Source: Polaribacter sp. ALD11
GTDB lineage: Bacteria > Bacteroidota > Bacteroidia > Flavobacteriales > Flavobacteriaceae
Reading direction: 5' to 3'
DNA length: 64,000 nt
Assembly: GCF_002831685.1 (NCBI RefSeq)
Contig: NZ_CP025119.1
Location: forward strand, 531,001 to 595,000
In this document: positions 35,608-44,703 of the stretch, piece after piece
How positions within the stretch are numbered: position 1 is the stretch's first letter
Layout of the letters: every line of letters starts with the position of its first letter
Notes under the pieces: model-generated
Database searches by the model: none
What the model was told of the DNA's origin: nothing
What the model saw: only the letters and a program-made list of their open reading frames with translations
Position numbers and translations under genes: made by a program

Positions 35608-36528
35608 TTGAAAAATTCAAAATCACTCATAGCCTTATCATTCTTTACAATATACATTGTTTGGGGTTCTACTTATTTATTCAATAAAATTGCAGTAACT
35701 GCTTTACCTGCATTTTTTATGGCGTCAGTACGTTTTTTTACTGCAGGATTTCTAATAATGATTATTGCAAAAATTATGAAATTAAACCTTAGGGTTACCA
35801 AGAAACAATTGATTAATTGTTTTGTATCTGGTTTTTTCTTTTTGGTTTATGGTAATGGTGTTTTTGTTTGGGCTTTAAAATATTTAGATACTGGTTTTGC
35901 GGCGTTATTAGCTTCTACACAACCTTTATTTGTGTTAATTCTATTAAGGTTAATAGATAGAAAACCAATGCAGAAACAATCTATAATTGGTATTGGTTTA
36001 GGACTTGTAGGTATGTATTTATTGGTAAGTCAGCAATCTATTACAGCATCGGAAGGCAGTTTATTAGGTATTTTTATGGTTCTAACTTGTGTATTAAGTT
36101 GGGCTTATGGAGGTGTATTTGTGTCTAAAGCAGATTTACCTAAAAACTTCTTTATCACTACAGGGTATCAAATGTTGTTTGCAGGTATTTTATTATTGTT
36201 AATGAGTTTAACTTTTAAAGAAACCATGATATCTCCTTTAGAGTGGTCTCAAAAAGTGCAACTTTCTATGGTTGTGCTAGTAATATTTGGTAGTATTATT
36301 GCTTTTACAGCTTTTAACTTTTTATTAAAAGTGGTTTCAACAGAAAAAGTATCAACATCTACTTATGTGAATCCAATAGTTGCGATGCTTTTGGGGTGGT
36401 ATTTTTTAGACGAAGTGTTAACAACACAATCTATTATTGCATCTATTGTATTGCTATCTGGTGTATATTTTATTACTTCACGTAAAAGAATTGCAAAGGT
36501 TGCGGCAGAAGAATCAATTAAGCCATAA
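35608..36528 (+). CDS. EamA/DMT-family transporter
   Basis: This is a ten-helix exporter of the drug/metabolite transporter superfamily, with two EamA repeats: IYIVWGSTYLFNKIAVTALP at the start of the first and LTCVLSWAYGGVFVSKADLP at the start of the second. Hydrophobic helices cover nearly the whole protein and the tail is short and basic. The substrate is unknown; amino acids are common for the family. No ATG occurs near the N-terminus. The promoter position favours the TTG at 35608 over that at 35587, giving 306 residues. Confidence 0.88.
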   Translation: MKNSKSLIALSFFTIYIVWGSTYLFNKIAVTALPAFFMASVRFFTAGFLIMIIAKIMKLNLRVTKKQLINCFVSGFFFLVYGNGVFVWALKYLDTGFAALLASTQPLFVLILLRLIDRKPMQKQSIIGIGLGLVGMYLLVSQQSITASEGSLLGIFMVLTCVLSWAYGGVFVSKADLPKNFFITTGYQMLFAGILLLLMSLTFKETMISPLEWSQKVQLSMVVLVIFGSIIAFTAFNFLLKVVSTEKVSTSTYVNPIVAMLLGWYFLDEVLTTQSIIASIVLLSGVYFITSRKRIAKVAAEESIKP

Positions 36529-36550
36529 ATAATAATATCGAGATTACTTT

Positions 36551-37519
36551 TTATATGATAAAAAGTAACATAGATAAAATACCAAAAAACATAATTGTTT
36601 TCATCAGGTTACTTAATGTAGAAAAATCTTTTTTAGTTTCCGAAGACCATAATTTATGCATAAAATAGAGTAGAGGAAATAATAAACATACAATTCCATA
36701 AATTAAAAAAAGATACTTTTCCTTTAGAGATTGAAGAACAATTAAGAGGAAGACTAAAAGAATTGCACTAAAGAAAAAAGCGACTTTAGATGCTCTTTTT
36801 CTTCCAAACAAAATAGGTAAAGTCTTTGCTTTTATTTTTAAATCACCATTAACATCTTCAATATCTTTTACAATCTCTCTAATAAAAGTTGTTAATAAAG
36901 AAAAAACAATATAAGTTATTGTTGTTAGCAACAAAGATATACTAGTACCAAAGTTACTTATTACTTCAAAAATAGTATTGCTATTAGATTTAGGCTCATT
37001 AAATAATACTGTTGTAAAAATAACCAATCCTAAAAGAACTGCAACTAATAGGTTACCAATTAGAAGTGTTTTTTTTAAGAATTTTGAATATAGAAATAAA
37101 AGCAATATTGTTCCTAAAAAGATGAAACAATATCCATTATTCTTAATAGTAAAAGATAAATAACAGCCTAAAAATAAGCCTAAAAAACTTGTTGAATAGT
37201 AAAGAAACCATGCACTTTTTGTAGAAATAGATTTTCCAATAATAACCTTTGTCGGTTTATTAATTTTATCTGCTTCAATATCAAAAATATCATTAACAAT
37301 ATAACCACCAGCAGTAATAAGTAAGATGCTAAAGGTGAGTGTAATAAATTGATAATGAGTTGAATTAATACCTGAATAAGTGGTGTGAATTAAAGTATAG
37401 TTTTTAAAACTAATATTACTAAAAAGCATTGAGTTTAACAACGCATACTTCGTTAAAACCATCGTTAATAAAACCATAAAAAGGTTTTTATAACGAATTA
37501 GCTTTAAGAAAGAAATCAT
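36551..37519 (-). CDS. UbiA-family prenyltransferase (geranylgeranylglycerol-phosphate transferase type)
   Basis: This is a polytopic membrane prenyltransferase. The first Asp-rich motif is NDIFDIEADKINKP, and the second region is REIVKDIEDVNGDLKIKAKT, followed by LPILFGRKRA. About eight or nine membrane helices span 322 residues. Flavobacterial members near smpB are commonly annotated as geranylgeranylglycerol-phosphate geranylgeranyltransferase, with a polyprenyl-glycerol lipid product; this is by resemblance only. It starts 1 nt after the smpB stop, so the two are co-transcribed. Its stop codon lies inside an 11-bp hairpin (36544-36568). Confidence 0.78.
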   Translation of the reverse strand: MISFLKLIRYKNLFMVLLTMVLTKYALLNSMLFSNISFKNYTLIHTTYSGINSTHYQFITLTFSILLITAGGYIVNDIFDIEADKINKPTKVIIGKSISTKSAWFLYYSTSFLGLFLGCYLSFTIKNNGYCFIFLGTILLLFLYSKFLKKTLLIGNLLVAVLLGLVIFTTVLFNEPKSNSNTIFEVISNFGTSISLLLTTITYIVFSLLTTFIREIVKDIEDVNGDLKIKAKTLPILFGRKRASKVAFFFSAILLVFLLIVLQSLKEKYLFLIYGIVCLLFPLLYFMHKLWSSETKKDFSTLSNLMKTIMFFGILSMLLFII

Positions 37520-37520
37520 C

Positions 37521-37982
37521 TTAATTAAAGTTCTTTTTTATTCGAGCTAAATCTCGTTTGTTATCTCTGTCTTTCATTACTTCTCGTTTATCATGCGTTT
37601 GTTTCCCCTTTGCTAGCGCAATTTCTAATTTGGCAAAACCCCTATCATTAATAAACAATCTTAAAGGAACAATTGTATTTCCTTTTGCTTCAACATCCTT
37701 TTTTAAACTACGTAATTCTCGTTTATTCATTAACAACCTACGTTCACTCTTAGGCTTGTGATTAAAATGATGCCCAAACAAATATTCTTGTATGTACATA
37801 TTTACAATAAACAATTCTCCACGGTCATTAAATTCACAAAAGCTTTCTGTAATTCTAGCCTGACTTAGTCTAATAGATTTAATTTCTGTTCCCGTTAATT
37901 GAATTCCAGCAACGTACTTGTCTAGAATTTCAAATTCGAAACGTGCTTTTTTATTTTTTATGTTGATGTTTTTTTGAACCAT
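37521..37982 (-). CDS. smpB: SsrA-binding protein
   Basis: SmpB binds tmRNA and brings it to stalled ribosomes. Visible motifs are NKKARFEFEILDKYVAGIQL, TGTEIKSIRLSQARITESFC, KSERRLLMNKREL and the C-terminal tail KQTHDKREVMKDRDNKRDLA that enters the decoding channel. I place the start at the ATG at 37980-37982 rather than the TTG one codon earlier. A -7 box TATCTTTG is present on the minus strand at 38006-38013. The tmRNA gene itself is not in the window. Confidence 0.96.
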   Translation of the reverse strand: MVQKNINIKNKKARFEFEILDKYVAGIQLTGTEIKSIRLSQARITESFCEFNDRGELFIVNMYIQEYLFGHHFNHKPKSERRLLMNKRELRSLKKDVEAKGNTIVPLRLFINDRGFAKLEIALAKGKQTHDKREVMKDRDNKRDLARIKKNFN

Positions 37983-38075
37983 CAATAATCATTTTTTAAT
38001 TTTAACAAAGATACATTTTTACATTCGGGAAAGAAACGTAATTTTGAATTTCTATTTAAAACGAAACAAAACTAA

Positions 38076-38822
38076 ATGAAATATTTGTTAATTTTATTAT
38101 CCGCTTTTTTATTTTCTTGCAAATCTTCTGAAACAAAGTTAACTGCACAACAAATTATAGATAAAACAATTGTTTATTCTGGTGCAGATAAAGTTGCAAA
38201 TTCTCAAATAAGCTTTCAATTTAGAGACAAAGAATATATTGCGCTTAGAAAAACGAATGGAAAGTTTGTTTTAATTAGAAATCATAGAAAAGAAAATTAT
38301 GGAACGATATCTGATATTGTTACAAATAATGGCTTTAAAAGAGAATTAAATGCACATGAATTTTCTGTGGCAGATTCAATGAAAAATAAATATTCCAATT
38401 CTGTAAACTCTGTTCACTATTTTTCCGTTTTACCTTATGGGCTAAATGATAAAGCCGTTAATAAAAAGTTACTAAAACCTGTTACTATAAAAGGAAAAGA
38501 ATACTACAAAATTGAAGTTACTTTTTCTGAAAATGGAGGAGGAGAAGATTTTGAAGATGTTTTTATCTATTGGATCGGTAAAGAAGATTTTTTAATCGAT
38601 TACTTGGCCTATTCTTACCATACAAACGGAGGCGGAAAACGCTTTAGAGTGCTAAAAGAACAATGTATTATAAAAGGAATTCGATTTGTAGATTACCATA
38701 ATTACAAGTCTTTAACCAAAGATATTTCTTTAAATAATATTGACAAAGCGTTTGAAAATAATGAACTTAAAAAAGTATCTGAAATTATTTTAAAAGACAT
38801 TAAAGTTAAAATATTAGACTAA
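38076..38822 (+). CDS. Predicted lipoprotein (DUF6503-like)
   Basis: The 248-residue protein starts MKYLLILLSAFLFSCKSSET, with a lipobox Cys at residue 15. The mature part (LTAQQIIDKTIVYSGADKVA, then ISFQFRDKEYIALRKTNG) resembles flavobacterial lipoproteins annotated DUF6503 and loosely related to LolA/outer-membrane lipoprotein-sorting proteins; this is recalled, not searched. A TAATTTTG -7 box lies at 38039-38046, in the region shared with the divergent smpB. Function unknown; a periplasmic lipid-carrier role is speculative. Confidence 0.7.
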   Translation: MKYLLILLSAFLFSCKSSETKLTAQQIIDKTIVYSGADKVANSQISFQFRDKEYIALRKTNGKFVLIRNHRKENYGTISDIVTNNGFKRELNAHEFSVADSMKNKYSNSVNSVHYFSVLPYGLNDKAVNKKLLKPVTIKGKEYYKIEVTFSENGGGEDFEDVFIYWIGKEDFLIDYLAYSYHTNGGGKRFRVLKEQCIIKGIRFVDYHNYKSLTKDISLNNIDKAFENNELKKVSEIILKDIKVKILD

Positions 38823-38919
38823 TTCTGTTATTCTTAATGAGTAATAACTCTAATTAAAAACAACTAATAGTCTATCTAAAAATGTTGACTATAAGCTAAC
38901 AATAAATTTATTTTTTTGA

Positions 38920-39006
38920 AGCTATTTCCTGCTTTCAACACTCGCTTTTTTTATTCAGAAAAAGAATAAAAAAGAGCTCAAACAAATGTTTCAATCAGGG
39001 CTAAAC
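38920..39006. repeat. Dispersed flavobacterial repeat, family B, copy 3
   Basis: The core CACTCGCTTTTTTTATTCAG continues with AAAAAGAATAAAAAAGAGC and CTCAAACAAATG, nearly the same as the copy at 28470-28551, with a longer central hairpin. The outer ends are more decayed. It lies between the convergent genes ending at 38822 and 39036. Confidence 0.72.
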
Positions 39007-39035
39007 TAGTTTGCTAATTTAATAACTTTCGAGAA

Positions 39036-39539
39036 TTAGTGTGAATCTATTTTCTCTACAATACTTGTTTTTTTATCACCAATAATAGTTACAATATACA
39101 AGCTAGCATTATTATGGTCGTCCATATCTTCATACTTTTTCTCTCCCAAAAGGCTATTTACAAAAGCCGGAGTTGTATTACTATGTCCAACAACTAAAAC
39201 AGTTTTTCCTTTAGTTGCTTGTTCAAAAATGGAATCATTCATTTTTTTAGGATCGTAATTTATAATGTTTAATTCTTTACTTTCAGCAGTAGGTTTTGCC
39301 GTCTGTTGTGTTCTGTTATAATCTGTAGAATACACAGCATCTATGTCAATTTTATCAAAATACTTTGCCCAATTTTCTGCTCTTTTCAATCCGTTTTCAT
39401 TTAAATCAGGATTTCTATTTGTCTCATCTGTTCTGTCTTTTTCCGCATGACGAATTAGATAATAGGTTGTTGTTTCATTTGAAGTACAAGAACTTAACAT
39501 ACCTAAAATAAATACAAATACTAAAAGAAATTTTTTCAT
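39036..39539 (-). CDS. Histidine phosphatase-family lipoprotein
   Basis: The protein has the phosphoglycerate-mutase-like RHAEKDR motif at about residue 30, an Arg in TDYNRTQQTA, and VVGHSNTTPAF, which supplies the second catalytic His. The N-terminus MKKFLLVFVFILGMLSSCTS is a lipoprotein signal with Cys18. At 167 residues it is a minimal branch-2-like phosphatase placed in the periplasm or on the outer membrane. The substrate is unknown. No close operon partner is seen. Confidence 0.85.
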   Translation of the reverse strand: MKKFLLVFVFILGMLSSCTSNETTTYYLIRHAEKDRTDETNRNPDLNENGLKRAENWAKYFDKIDIDAVYSTDYNRTQQTAKPTAESKELNIINYDPKKMNDSIFEQATKGKTVLVVGHSNTTPAFVNSLLGEKKYEDMDDHNNASLYIVTIIGDKKTSIVEKIDSH

Positions 39540-39591
39540 AATGAGAGATTTATAGTACGAATATAAACAAAAAAGAAAAAGTATTTAAAAA

Positions 39592-39662
39592 CGTTATTGC
39601 GAGGAAGAATAACGAAACAATCTGCTTATTAAAAAGAGATTGCTTCGTTCCTCACAATAACG
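39592..39662. repeat. Imperfect inverted repeat, family A, copy 3
   Basis: The left arm (39592-39623) contains CGTTATTGCGAGGAAG and AACAATCT. The right arm (39637-39662) reads AGATTGCTTCGTTCCTCAC then AATAACG. The 13-nt loop has the same length and nearly the same sequence as the copy at 33476-33538. It lies between clpB and the phosphatase gene and ends 8 nt from the clpB stop. Confidence 0.8.
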
Positions 39663-39669
39663 CTAATAT

Positions 39670-42279
39670 TTATGAATTTTCTTCTAAATCAGACTGATTT
39701 CTAAAAACCAATTTATCATCAAAAGCATCAATTAAAATAATACTATCTGTTGTAATTTTACCAGATAAGATTTCTTTAGAAAGTTGATTTAAAACTTCTT
39801 TCTGAATGACTCTTTTTACAGGTCTTGCACCAAATTCTGGCTGATATCCTTTTTTAGCTAAATATGTTATTGCTTCATCTGTTGCATCTAAAGTAATTTC
39901 TTGTTTGCCAATCATTTTCTTCAAAAGATCTATTTGTAGCTTTACTATTTTAAAAATATCGCTTTCTTTTAAAGGTGTAAACATAATTACATCATCTATT
40001 CGGTTTAAAAATTCTGGTCTTACAGATTGTTTTAACAATGCTAAAACCTCAATTTTTGCCAACTCTGTAACTGCATCTATATCTGCTTTTGGCTCTCTAA
40101 ACTTTTCTTGAATAATATGACTTCCCATATTAGAGGTCATAATAATAATGGTGTTTTTAAAATCTGCAACACGCCCTTTATTATCAGTCAATCTACCTTC
40201 ATCTAAAACTTGCAACAATACATTAAAAGTATCTGGGTGCGCTTTTTCTATTTCATCTAAAAGCACTACTGAATATGGTCTTCTTCTAACAGCTTCTGTT
40301 AATTGACCACCTTCATCGTACCCAACATATCCCGGAGGCGCTCCAACCAATCTACTTACGGCATGTTTTTCTTGATATTCACTCATATCAATTCTAGTCA
40401 TGGCATTTTCATCATCAAATAGATATTCTGCCAATGCTTTTGCTAACTCCGTTTTCCCTACTCCCGTAGTTCCTAAAAACAAGAAACTACCAATTGGTTT
40501 ATTCGGGTTTTGCAAACCTGCTCTAGAACGTCTTACAGCGTCTGAAACAGCAACAATTGCTTCTTCTTGTCCAACAACACGTTTGTGTAATTGATCTTCT
40601 AATTTAAGTAATTTCTCACGTTCAGACTGAATCATTTTTGTTACAGGAACTCCCGTCCATTTTGCAACAACTTCAGCAATATCATCATACGTTACTTCTT
40701 CTTTTATAAGAGAAGTTTCAGACTTATTTTCTTCTAAAGCTTTTTGTAATGCTTCTAAATTACTTTGAGCTTCTTTAATTTTTCCATATCTAATTTCAGC
40801 AACCTTACCATAATCGCCATCACGTTCTGCTTTTTCAGCTTCAATTTTAAAATCTTCAATAGCTGCTTTTGCATTCTGAATATTATCTACAACTTCTTTT
40901 TCAGATTTCCATTTTGCATTCATCTCATTACGCTCTTCTTTTAGATTTGCTAAATCAGATCGTAAAGATTTCAACTTCGTTTCATCTTTTTCACGCTTAA
41001 TTGCTTCAATTTCAATTTCTAGCTGCATTACTTTTCTATCTAAAACATCTAATTCTTCTGGTTTAGAATTAATTTCCATACGTAGTTTCGCCATCGCTTC
41101 ATCCATCAAATCAATGGCTTTATCTGGTAAAAAACGATTGGTAATATAACGTTGAGATAATTCTACGGCACCAATTATAGCTTCATCTTTAATGCGAACT
41201 TTATGGTGTGTTTCATATTTGTCTTTAATTCCTCTTAAAATAGAAATGGCACTTTCTGTATCTGGTTCATTTACAACAACTTTCTGAAAACGTCTTTCTA
41301 GAGCTTTGTCTTTTTCAAAATATTTTTGATATTCATCTAACGTTGTTGCTCCAATTGCACGCAATTCTCCACGTGCTAAAGCTGGTTTTAAAATATTTGC
41401 TGCGTCCATGGCTCCATTTCCGCCTCCAGCACCAACTAATGTGTGAATTTCATCAATAAAAAGTACAATATCTCCGTCTGAACTTGTTACTTCCTTAATT
41501 ACTGCTTTTAAACGTTCTTCAAACTCTCCTTTATATTTAGCACCAGCAATTAAAGCTCCCATATCTAAAGAAAAAATTAATTTATCTTTTAAGTTCTCGG
41601 GCACATCTCCATCTACAATTCTATGTGCTAGCCCTTCTGCAATTGCTGTTTTTCCTGTTCCTGGCTCTCCAACTAAAAGCGGATTGTTTTTAGTTCTTCT
41701 AGATAAAATCTGAAGCAAACGTCTAATTTCTTCATCTCTACCAATTACGGGATCTAACTTGCCATCTTCTGCTAATTTGTTTAAATTTTTAGCATATTTA
41801 TTTAAAGAATTATAGGTTTCTTCCTGACTCTGAGAAGTTACTCTTTCTCCTTTTCTTAATTCATCAATAGCAGCTTGCAAATGCTTTTCTGTAACTCCTT
41901 GGTCTTTTAGAACTTGAGCAATATTACTTTTAGATTTAAAAATAGCTAGAATTAAATGTTCTATAGAAACATAGTCATCTTTCATTTTTTTAGCAATAAC
42001 GGCTGCTTCTGTTAGCGTTTTACTAGCTTCTCTAGAAAGCATTAATTCCGCACCAGTAACTTTAGGTAAACTTTCTAGTTGTTTGTCTAAAATCTGGTCG
42101 ACAACATCAATATTTATATTTAATTTCTTCAACAAAAAAGGCAAAACATTCTCATCAACCTGCGTTAATGCTTTAAAAATGTGTTCATTTTCTATTTGAT
42201 TATGACCAAAACCTTGCGCAATCTGTTGCGCCAATTGTATGGTCTCTTGCGATTTTGTGGTGTAGTTGTTAAAATTCAT
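39670..42279 (-). CDS. clpB: ATP-dependent disaggregase ClpB
   Basis: ClpB rescues aggregated proteins together with DnaK. The 869-residue protein shows the N-domain (residues 1-150), first AAA domain with GEPGTGKTAIAEGLA (about 205-220) and FIDEIHTLVGAGGG, a coiled-coil middle domain at about 410-530 rich in Glu/Lys, and the second AAA domain with GTTGVGKTELAKALAEYLF (about 605) and LLDEIEKAHPD. No ClpP-binding tripeptide is apparent. A HrcA/CIRCE-type operator was not seen upstream (42280-42400). It diverges from ytxJ. Confidence 0.97.
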   Translation of the reverse strand: MNFNNYTTKSQETIQLAQQIAQGFGHNQIENEHIFKALTQVDENVLPFLLKKLNINIDVVDQILDKQLESLPKVTGAELMLSREASKTLTEAAVIAKKMKDDYVSIEHLILAIFKSKSNIAQVLKDQGVTEKHLQAAIDELRKGERVTSQSQEETYNSLNKYAKNLNKLAEDGKLDPVIGRDEEIRRLLQILSRRTKNNPLLVGEPGTGKTAIAEGLAHRIVDGDVPENLKDKLIFSLDMGALIAGAKYKGEFEERLKAVIKEVTSSDGDIVLFIDEIHTLVGAGGGNGAMDAANILKPALARGELRAIGATTLDEYQKYFEKDKALERRFQKVVVNEPDTESAISILRGIKDKYETHHKVRIKDEAIIGAVELSQRYITNRFLPDKAIDLMDEAMAKLRMEINSKPEELDVLDRKVMQLEIEIEAIKREKDETKLKSLRSDLANLKEERNEMNAKWKSEKEVVDNIQNAKAAIEDFKIEAEKAERDGDYGKVAEIRYGKIKEAQSNLEALQKALEENKSETSLIKEEVTYDDIAEVVAKWTGVPVTKMIQSEREKLLKLEDQLHKRVVGQEEAIVAVSDAVRRSRAGLQNPNKPIGSFLFLGTTGVGKTELAKALAEYLFDDENAMTRIDMSEYQEKHAVSRLVGAPPGYVGYDEGGQLTEAVRRRPYSVVLLDEIEKAHPDTFNVLLQVLDEGRLTDNKGRVADFKNTIIIMTSNMGSHIIQEKFREPKADIDAVTELAKIEVLALLKQSVRPEFLNRIDDVIMFTPLKESDIFKIVKLQIDLLKKMIGKQEITLDATDEAITYLAKKGYQPEFGARPVKRVIQKEVLNQLSKEILSGKITTDSIILIDAFDDKLVFRNQSDLEENS

Positions 42280-42436
42280 TTTCGTTTTTTTTATTTTCTT
42301 TCATAAGTACAAACTTAGTACCAATTAAAAAATAGTGATTAAATAAGTCATTTTGTCTATAAAAATATTGTTTTAACTGACTTTTTGACTGTTAAAAGTT
42401 CCTTATATTTGCAACTTAAAGAATAAAAAGCACGAA

Positions 42437-42838
42437 ATGGGTATACTTAACAAGATGTTTGGAGGAAAAAGTGATAAAGAAACAAAACTAGAAAGAAAGT
42501 CACACTTAAATTGGAATCCATTAACATCTTTAGAGCAATTAGAAGTTATTAAAAAAGAATCTAATTCAGAGGCTGTTCTTATCTTTAAGCACTCTACAAG
42601 ATGCGGAATTAGTAGTATGGTTATCAAACAGTTTGAAAAACTTTTTACAGAGGAGCATGAGAATTTAAAAGTTTATTATTTAGATTTATTAAACTACAGA
42701 AGTGTTTCAGATGAAGTGGGGTATACCTTTCAATTGATGCACCAATCGCCACAACTTATTGTGATTAAAAATGGTGTTTCGGTGTATGATGCTGCACATT
42801 ATGACATTACACAAACCAATTTATCGAGATTTATATAG
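42437..42838 (+). CDS. ytxJ: Bacillithiol-system monothiol bacilliredoxin YtxJ
   Basis: YtxJ proteins are thioredoxin-fold proteins that remove bacillithiol from mixed disulfides. The 133-residue protein has the single-Cys active site HSTRCGISSM with Cys56, where thioredoxin would have CxxC. A cis-Pro segment, HQSPQLIVIKNG, follows. Its presence implies that the organism uses bacillithiol as its low-molecular-weight thiol. A TATATTTG -7 box lies at 42404-42411, with a TTTG 16 nt upstream of it. Confidence 0.9.
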   Translation: MGILNKMFGGKSDKETKLERKSHLNWNPLTSLEQLEVIKKESNSEAVLIFKHSTRCGISSMVIKQFEKLFTEEHENLKVYYLDLLNYRSVSDEVGYTFQLMHQSPQLIVIKNGVSVYDAAHYDITQTNLSRFI

Positions 42839-42843
42839 TTTAA

Positions 42844-42876
42844 TTTGGGAATAACCTATTTTAAGTCTTACTTTTG
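42844..42876 (+). promoter_or_regulatory. Promoter of the helicase gene
   Basis: TTTG at 42844-42847 and TACTTTTG at 42869-42876 are 21 nt apart, an excellent match to the Bacteroidota consensus. The transcript would start about 15 nt before the TTG start codon at 42898. Confidence 0.7.
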
Positions 42877-42897
42877 TAGCTTAAAAATTTTAACCTT

Positions 42898-44448
42898 TTG
42901 ACAGAAACAAACACTTCACAAGTAAAAGTAGGTAAAGAATTATACGGATATCAGAAAGATGCACTTCAAGAGATTTTTAATCGCTTTGAAACGGCACCTA
43001 AAGATTATCACCTACTATATCAATTACCAACAGGAGGTGGGAAGACAGTTATATTTTCTGAAATTGTGAGACGTTACATAGAAACTTTTAAGAAGAAAGT
43101 TTTAGTATTAACGCACAGAATTGAGCTTAGTAAACAAACGTCTAAAATGCTAGACGAATTTGGTGTAAATAATAAAATCATCAATAGTACTGCGCAATTA
43201 GATGATCAAGAAGACTACAATTGTTTTGTTGCAATGGTAGAAACCCTAAAAAATAGGCTAACAGATGAAAAATTAGATATTTCAGATATCGGTTTGGTCA
43301 TTGTAGATGAGGCACATTACAATTCTTTTACCAAAATTTTTAAATTTTTTGATGATGCTTTTATTTTAGGAGTAACAGCAACTCCCTTAAGCTCTAACAT
43401 TAAATTACCAATGTATGAGAACTATCAAGAATTATTTGTTGGAGAACCAATTCACCATTTAATAGAAAGCGGTTATTTAGCACAAGCTAATATGTATTCT
43501 TATAATGTTGGGTTAACTTCTTTAGAAGTTGGTGCAAATGGAGATTATACAGTAAAATCTTCTGAAGATTTGTATATGAATACAGATATGCTATCAAAAC
43601 TAGTAAGTGCATATGAAGAAACAGCAAAAGGTAAAAAAACACTAATTTTTAATAACGGAATTAATACGTCTATTCAAGTGTTTCATGCGTTTAAAAAGGC
43701 AGGATATCCTATTGCACATTTAGACAATACTAATACTAAAAAAGAGCGTGAACTTATTTTAAAATGGTTTCACAAAACACCAAACGCAATTATTAGTTCT
43801 GTAAGTATTTTAACAACTGGTTTTGATGAACCAAGTATTGAAGCTATTATTTTAAACAGAGCAACAAAATCGTTGACGCTATATTACCAGATGATTGGGC
43901 GTGGTTCTCGTGTTTTTGGTAATAACAATACTTTTGAGGTAATTGATCTAGGAAACAACTTTCATAGATTTGGTCCTTGGGGAGCAGATTTAGATTGGCA
44001 AAAAATGTTTAGAGCGCCAGATTATTATTTAGATGCTATTCTTTCAGATGAAGAAATAGAAAGCACGTTTAGATATGAGCTTCCAGCAGATGTTAAAAAA
44101 GAATTTTCAAAATCTACAGACACCTATTTCGATATGAAAAAAGTGTATATAGATACTATTAAAACAGGAGAATCTTCTAAAAGAGTTTTAGAGAAATCGA
44201 TTATACATCATGCAAAAATGTGTATTGAAAACAGTGAAGATGTTTTTGATGCTTTAATTTTAGCAAAAATGATAGGTGAGGAGATTGATGATAGAATTAA
44301 CAGGTATGCTAAATGTATTTCTAAAAGTACACACAACTTTGTTACTTGGTTAAAAGATGATTATCGAAAAAAATTAAATGCTTACTTACGTTCTAATTTT
44401 GATGAAGATTATGAAGAAATTCATGGACATCCACCAATTGAGGAATAA
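42898..44448 (+). CDS. Superfamily 2 DEAD/DEAH-box helicase (RadD-like)
   Basis: The 516-residue protein contains all main SF2 motifs: Q-like YGYQKDALQEIF, Walker A LPTGGGKTVIFSEI (about residue 47), DEAH in LVIVDEAHYNSF, motif III GVTATPLS, and motif VI YYQMIGRGSRVFG. The layout resembles RadD/YejH-type helicases and DNA repair translocases. There is no nuclease domain. The start is TTG at 42898, supported by the well-placed promoter and by the absence of a nearby ATG. The C-terminal 140 residues are helical and family-specific. The nucleic acid substrate is unknown. Confidence 0.87.
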   Translation: MTETNTSQVKVGKELYGYQKDALQEIFNRFETAPKDYHLLYQLPTGGGKTVIFSEIVRRYIETFKKKVLVLTHRIELSKQTSKMLDEFGVNNKIINSTAQLDDQEDYNCFVAMVETLKNRLTDEKLDISDIGLVIVDEAHYNSFTKIFKFFDDAFILGVTATPLSSNIKLPMYENYQELFVGEPIHHLIESGYLAQANMYSYNVGLTSLEVGANGDYTVKSSEDLYMNTDMLSKLVSAYEETAKGKKTLIFNNGINTSIQVFHAFKKAGYPIAHLDNTNTKKERELILKWFHKTPNAIISSVSILTTGFDEPSIEAIILNRATKSLTLYYQMIGRGSRVFGNNNTFEVIDLGNNFHRFGPWGADLDWQKMFRAPDYYLDAILSDEEIESTFRYELPADVKKEFSKSTDTYFDMKKVYIDTIKTGESSKRVLEKSIIHHAKMCIENSEDVFDALILAKMIGEEIDDRINRYAKCISKSTHNFVTWLKDDYRKKLNAYLRSNFDEDYEEIHGHPPIEE

Positions 44449-44457
44449 AATATAAAT

Positions 44458-44489
44458 AAAAAAGCCCTGAATTTTCAGGGCTTTTTTTT
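44458..44489 (+). terminator. Helicase gene terminator
   Basis: AGCCCTGAA pairs with TTCAGGGCT over 9 bp with a 2-nt centre, flanked by A and T tracts (eight T). It lies 10 nt after the helicase stop. Confidence 0.92.
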
Positions 44490-44663
44490 ATTCATATAAT
44501 TATATCTTTTATTTATAAGATAAAAATTAATTTTAGAGAGAATTACATATTTAATTATAGCCTATAGTAGACTTATTTCTTAAAGAATTTAATTAAAAAG
44601 CAGTTAAAGCCTATGTTTAAAAGAAAAAAATAAGACAAAAATAATTTTCATTTTTTTTTAACT

Positions 44664-44697
44664 TTTGTTTTTTATATTCAAAAATAATATACATTTG
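44664..44697 (+). promoter_or_regulatory. Promoter of the polyamine (speA) operon
   Basis: TTTG at 44664-44667 and TACATTTG at 44690-44697 are 22 nt apart and match the Bacteroidota consensus. Transcription would start near 44704, leaving a leader of about 270 nt before the speA GTG at 44976. The interval between the helicase terminator and this promoter shows no other feature. Confidence 0.7.
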
Positions 44698-44703
44698 TTT
44701 AAC

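Noticed and set aside
39592..39662. CRISPR repeat or insertion-sequence end
   Set aside because: Only a single inverted repeat with a 13-nt loop is present; there is no array, transposase frame or second end.
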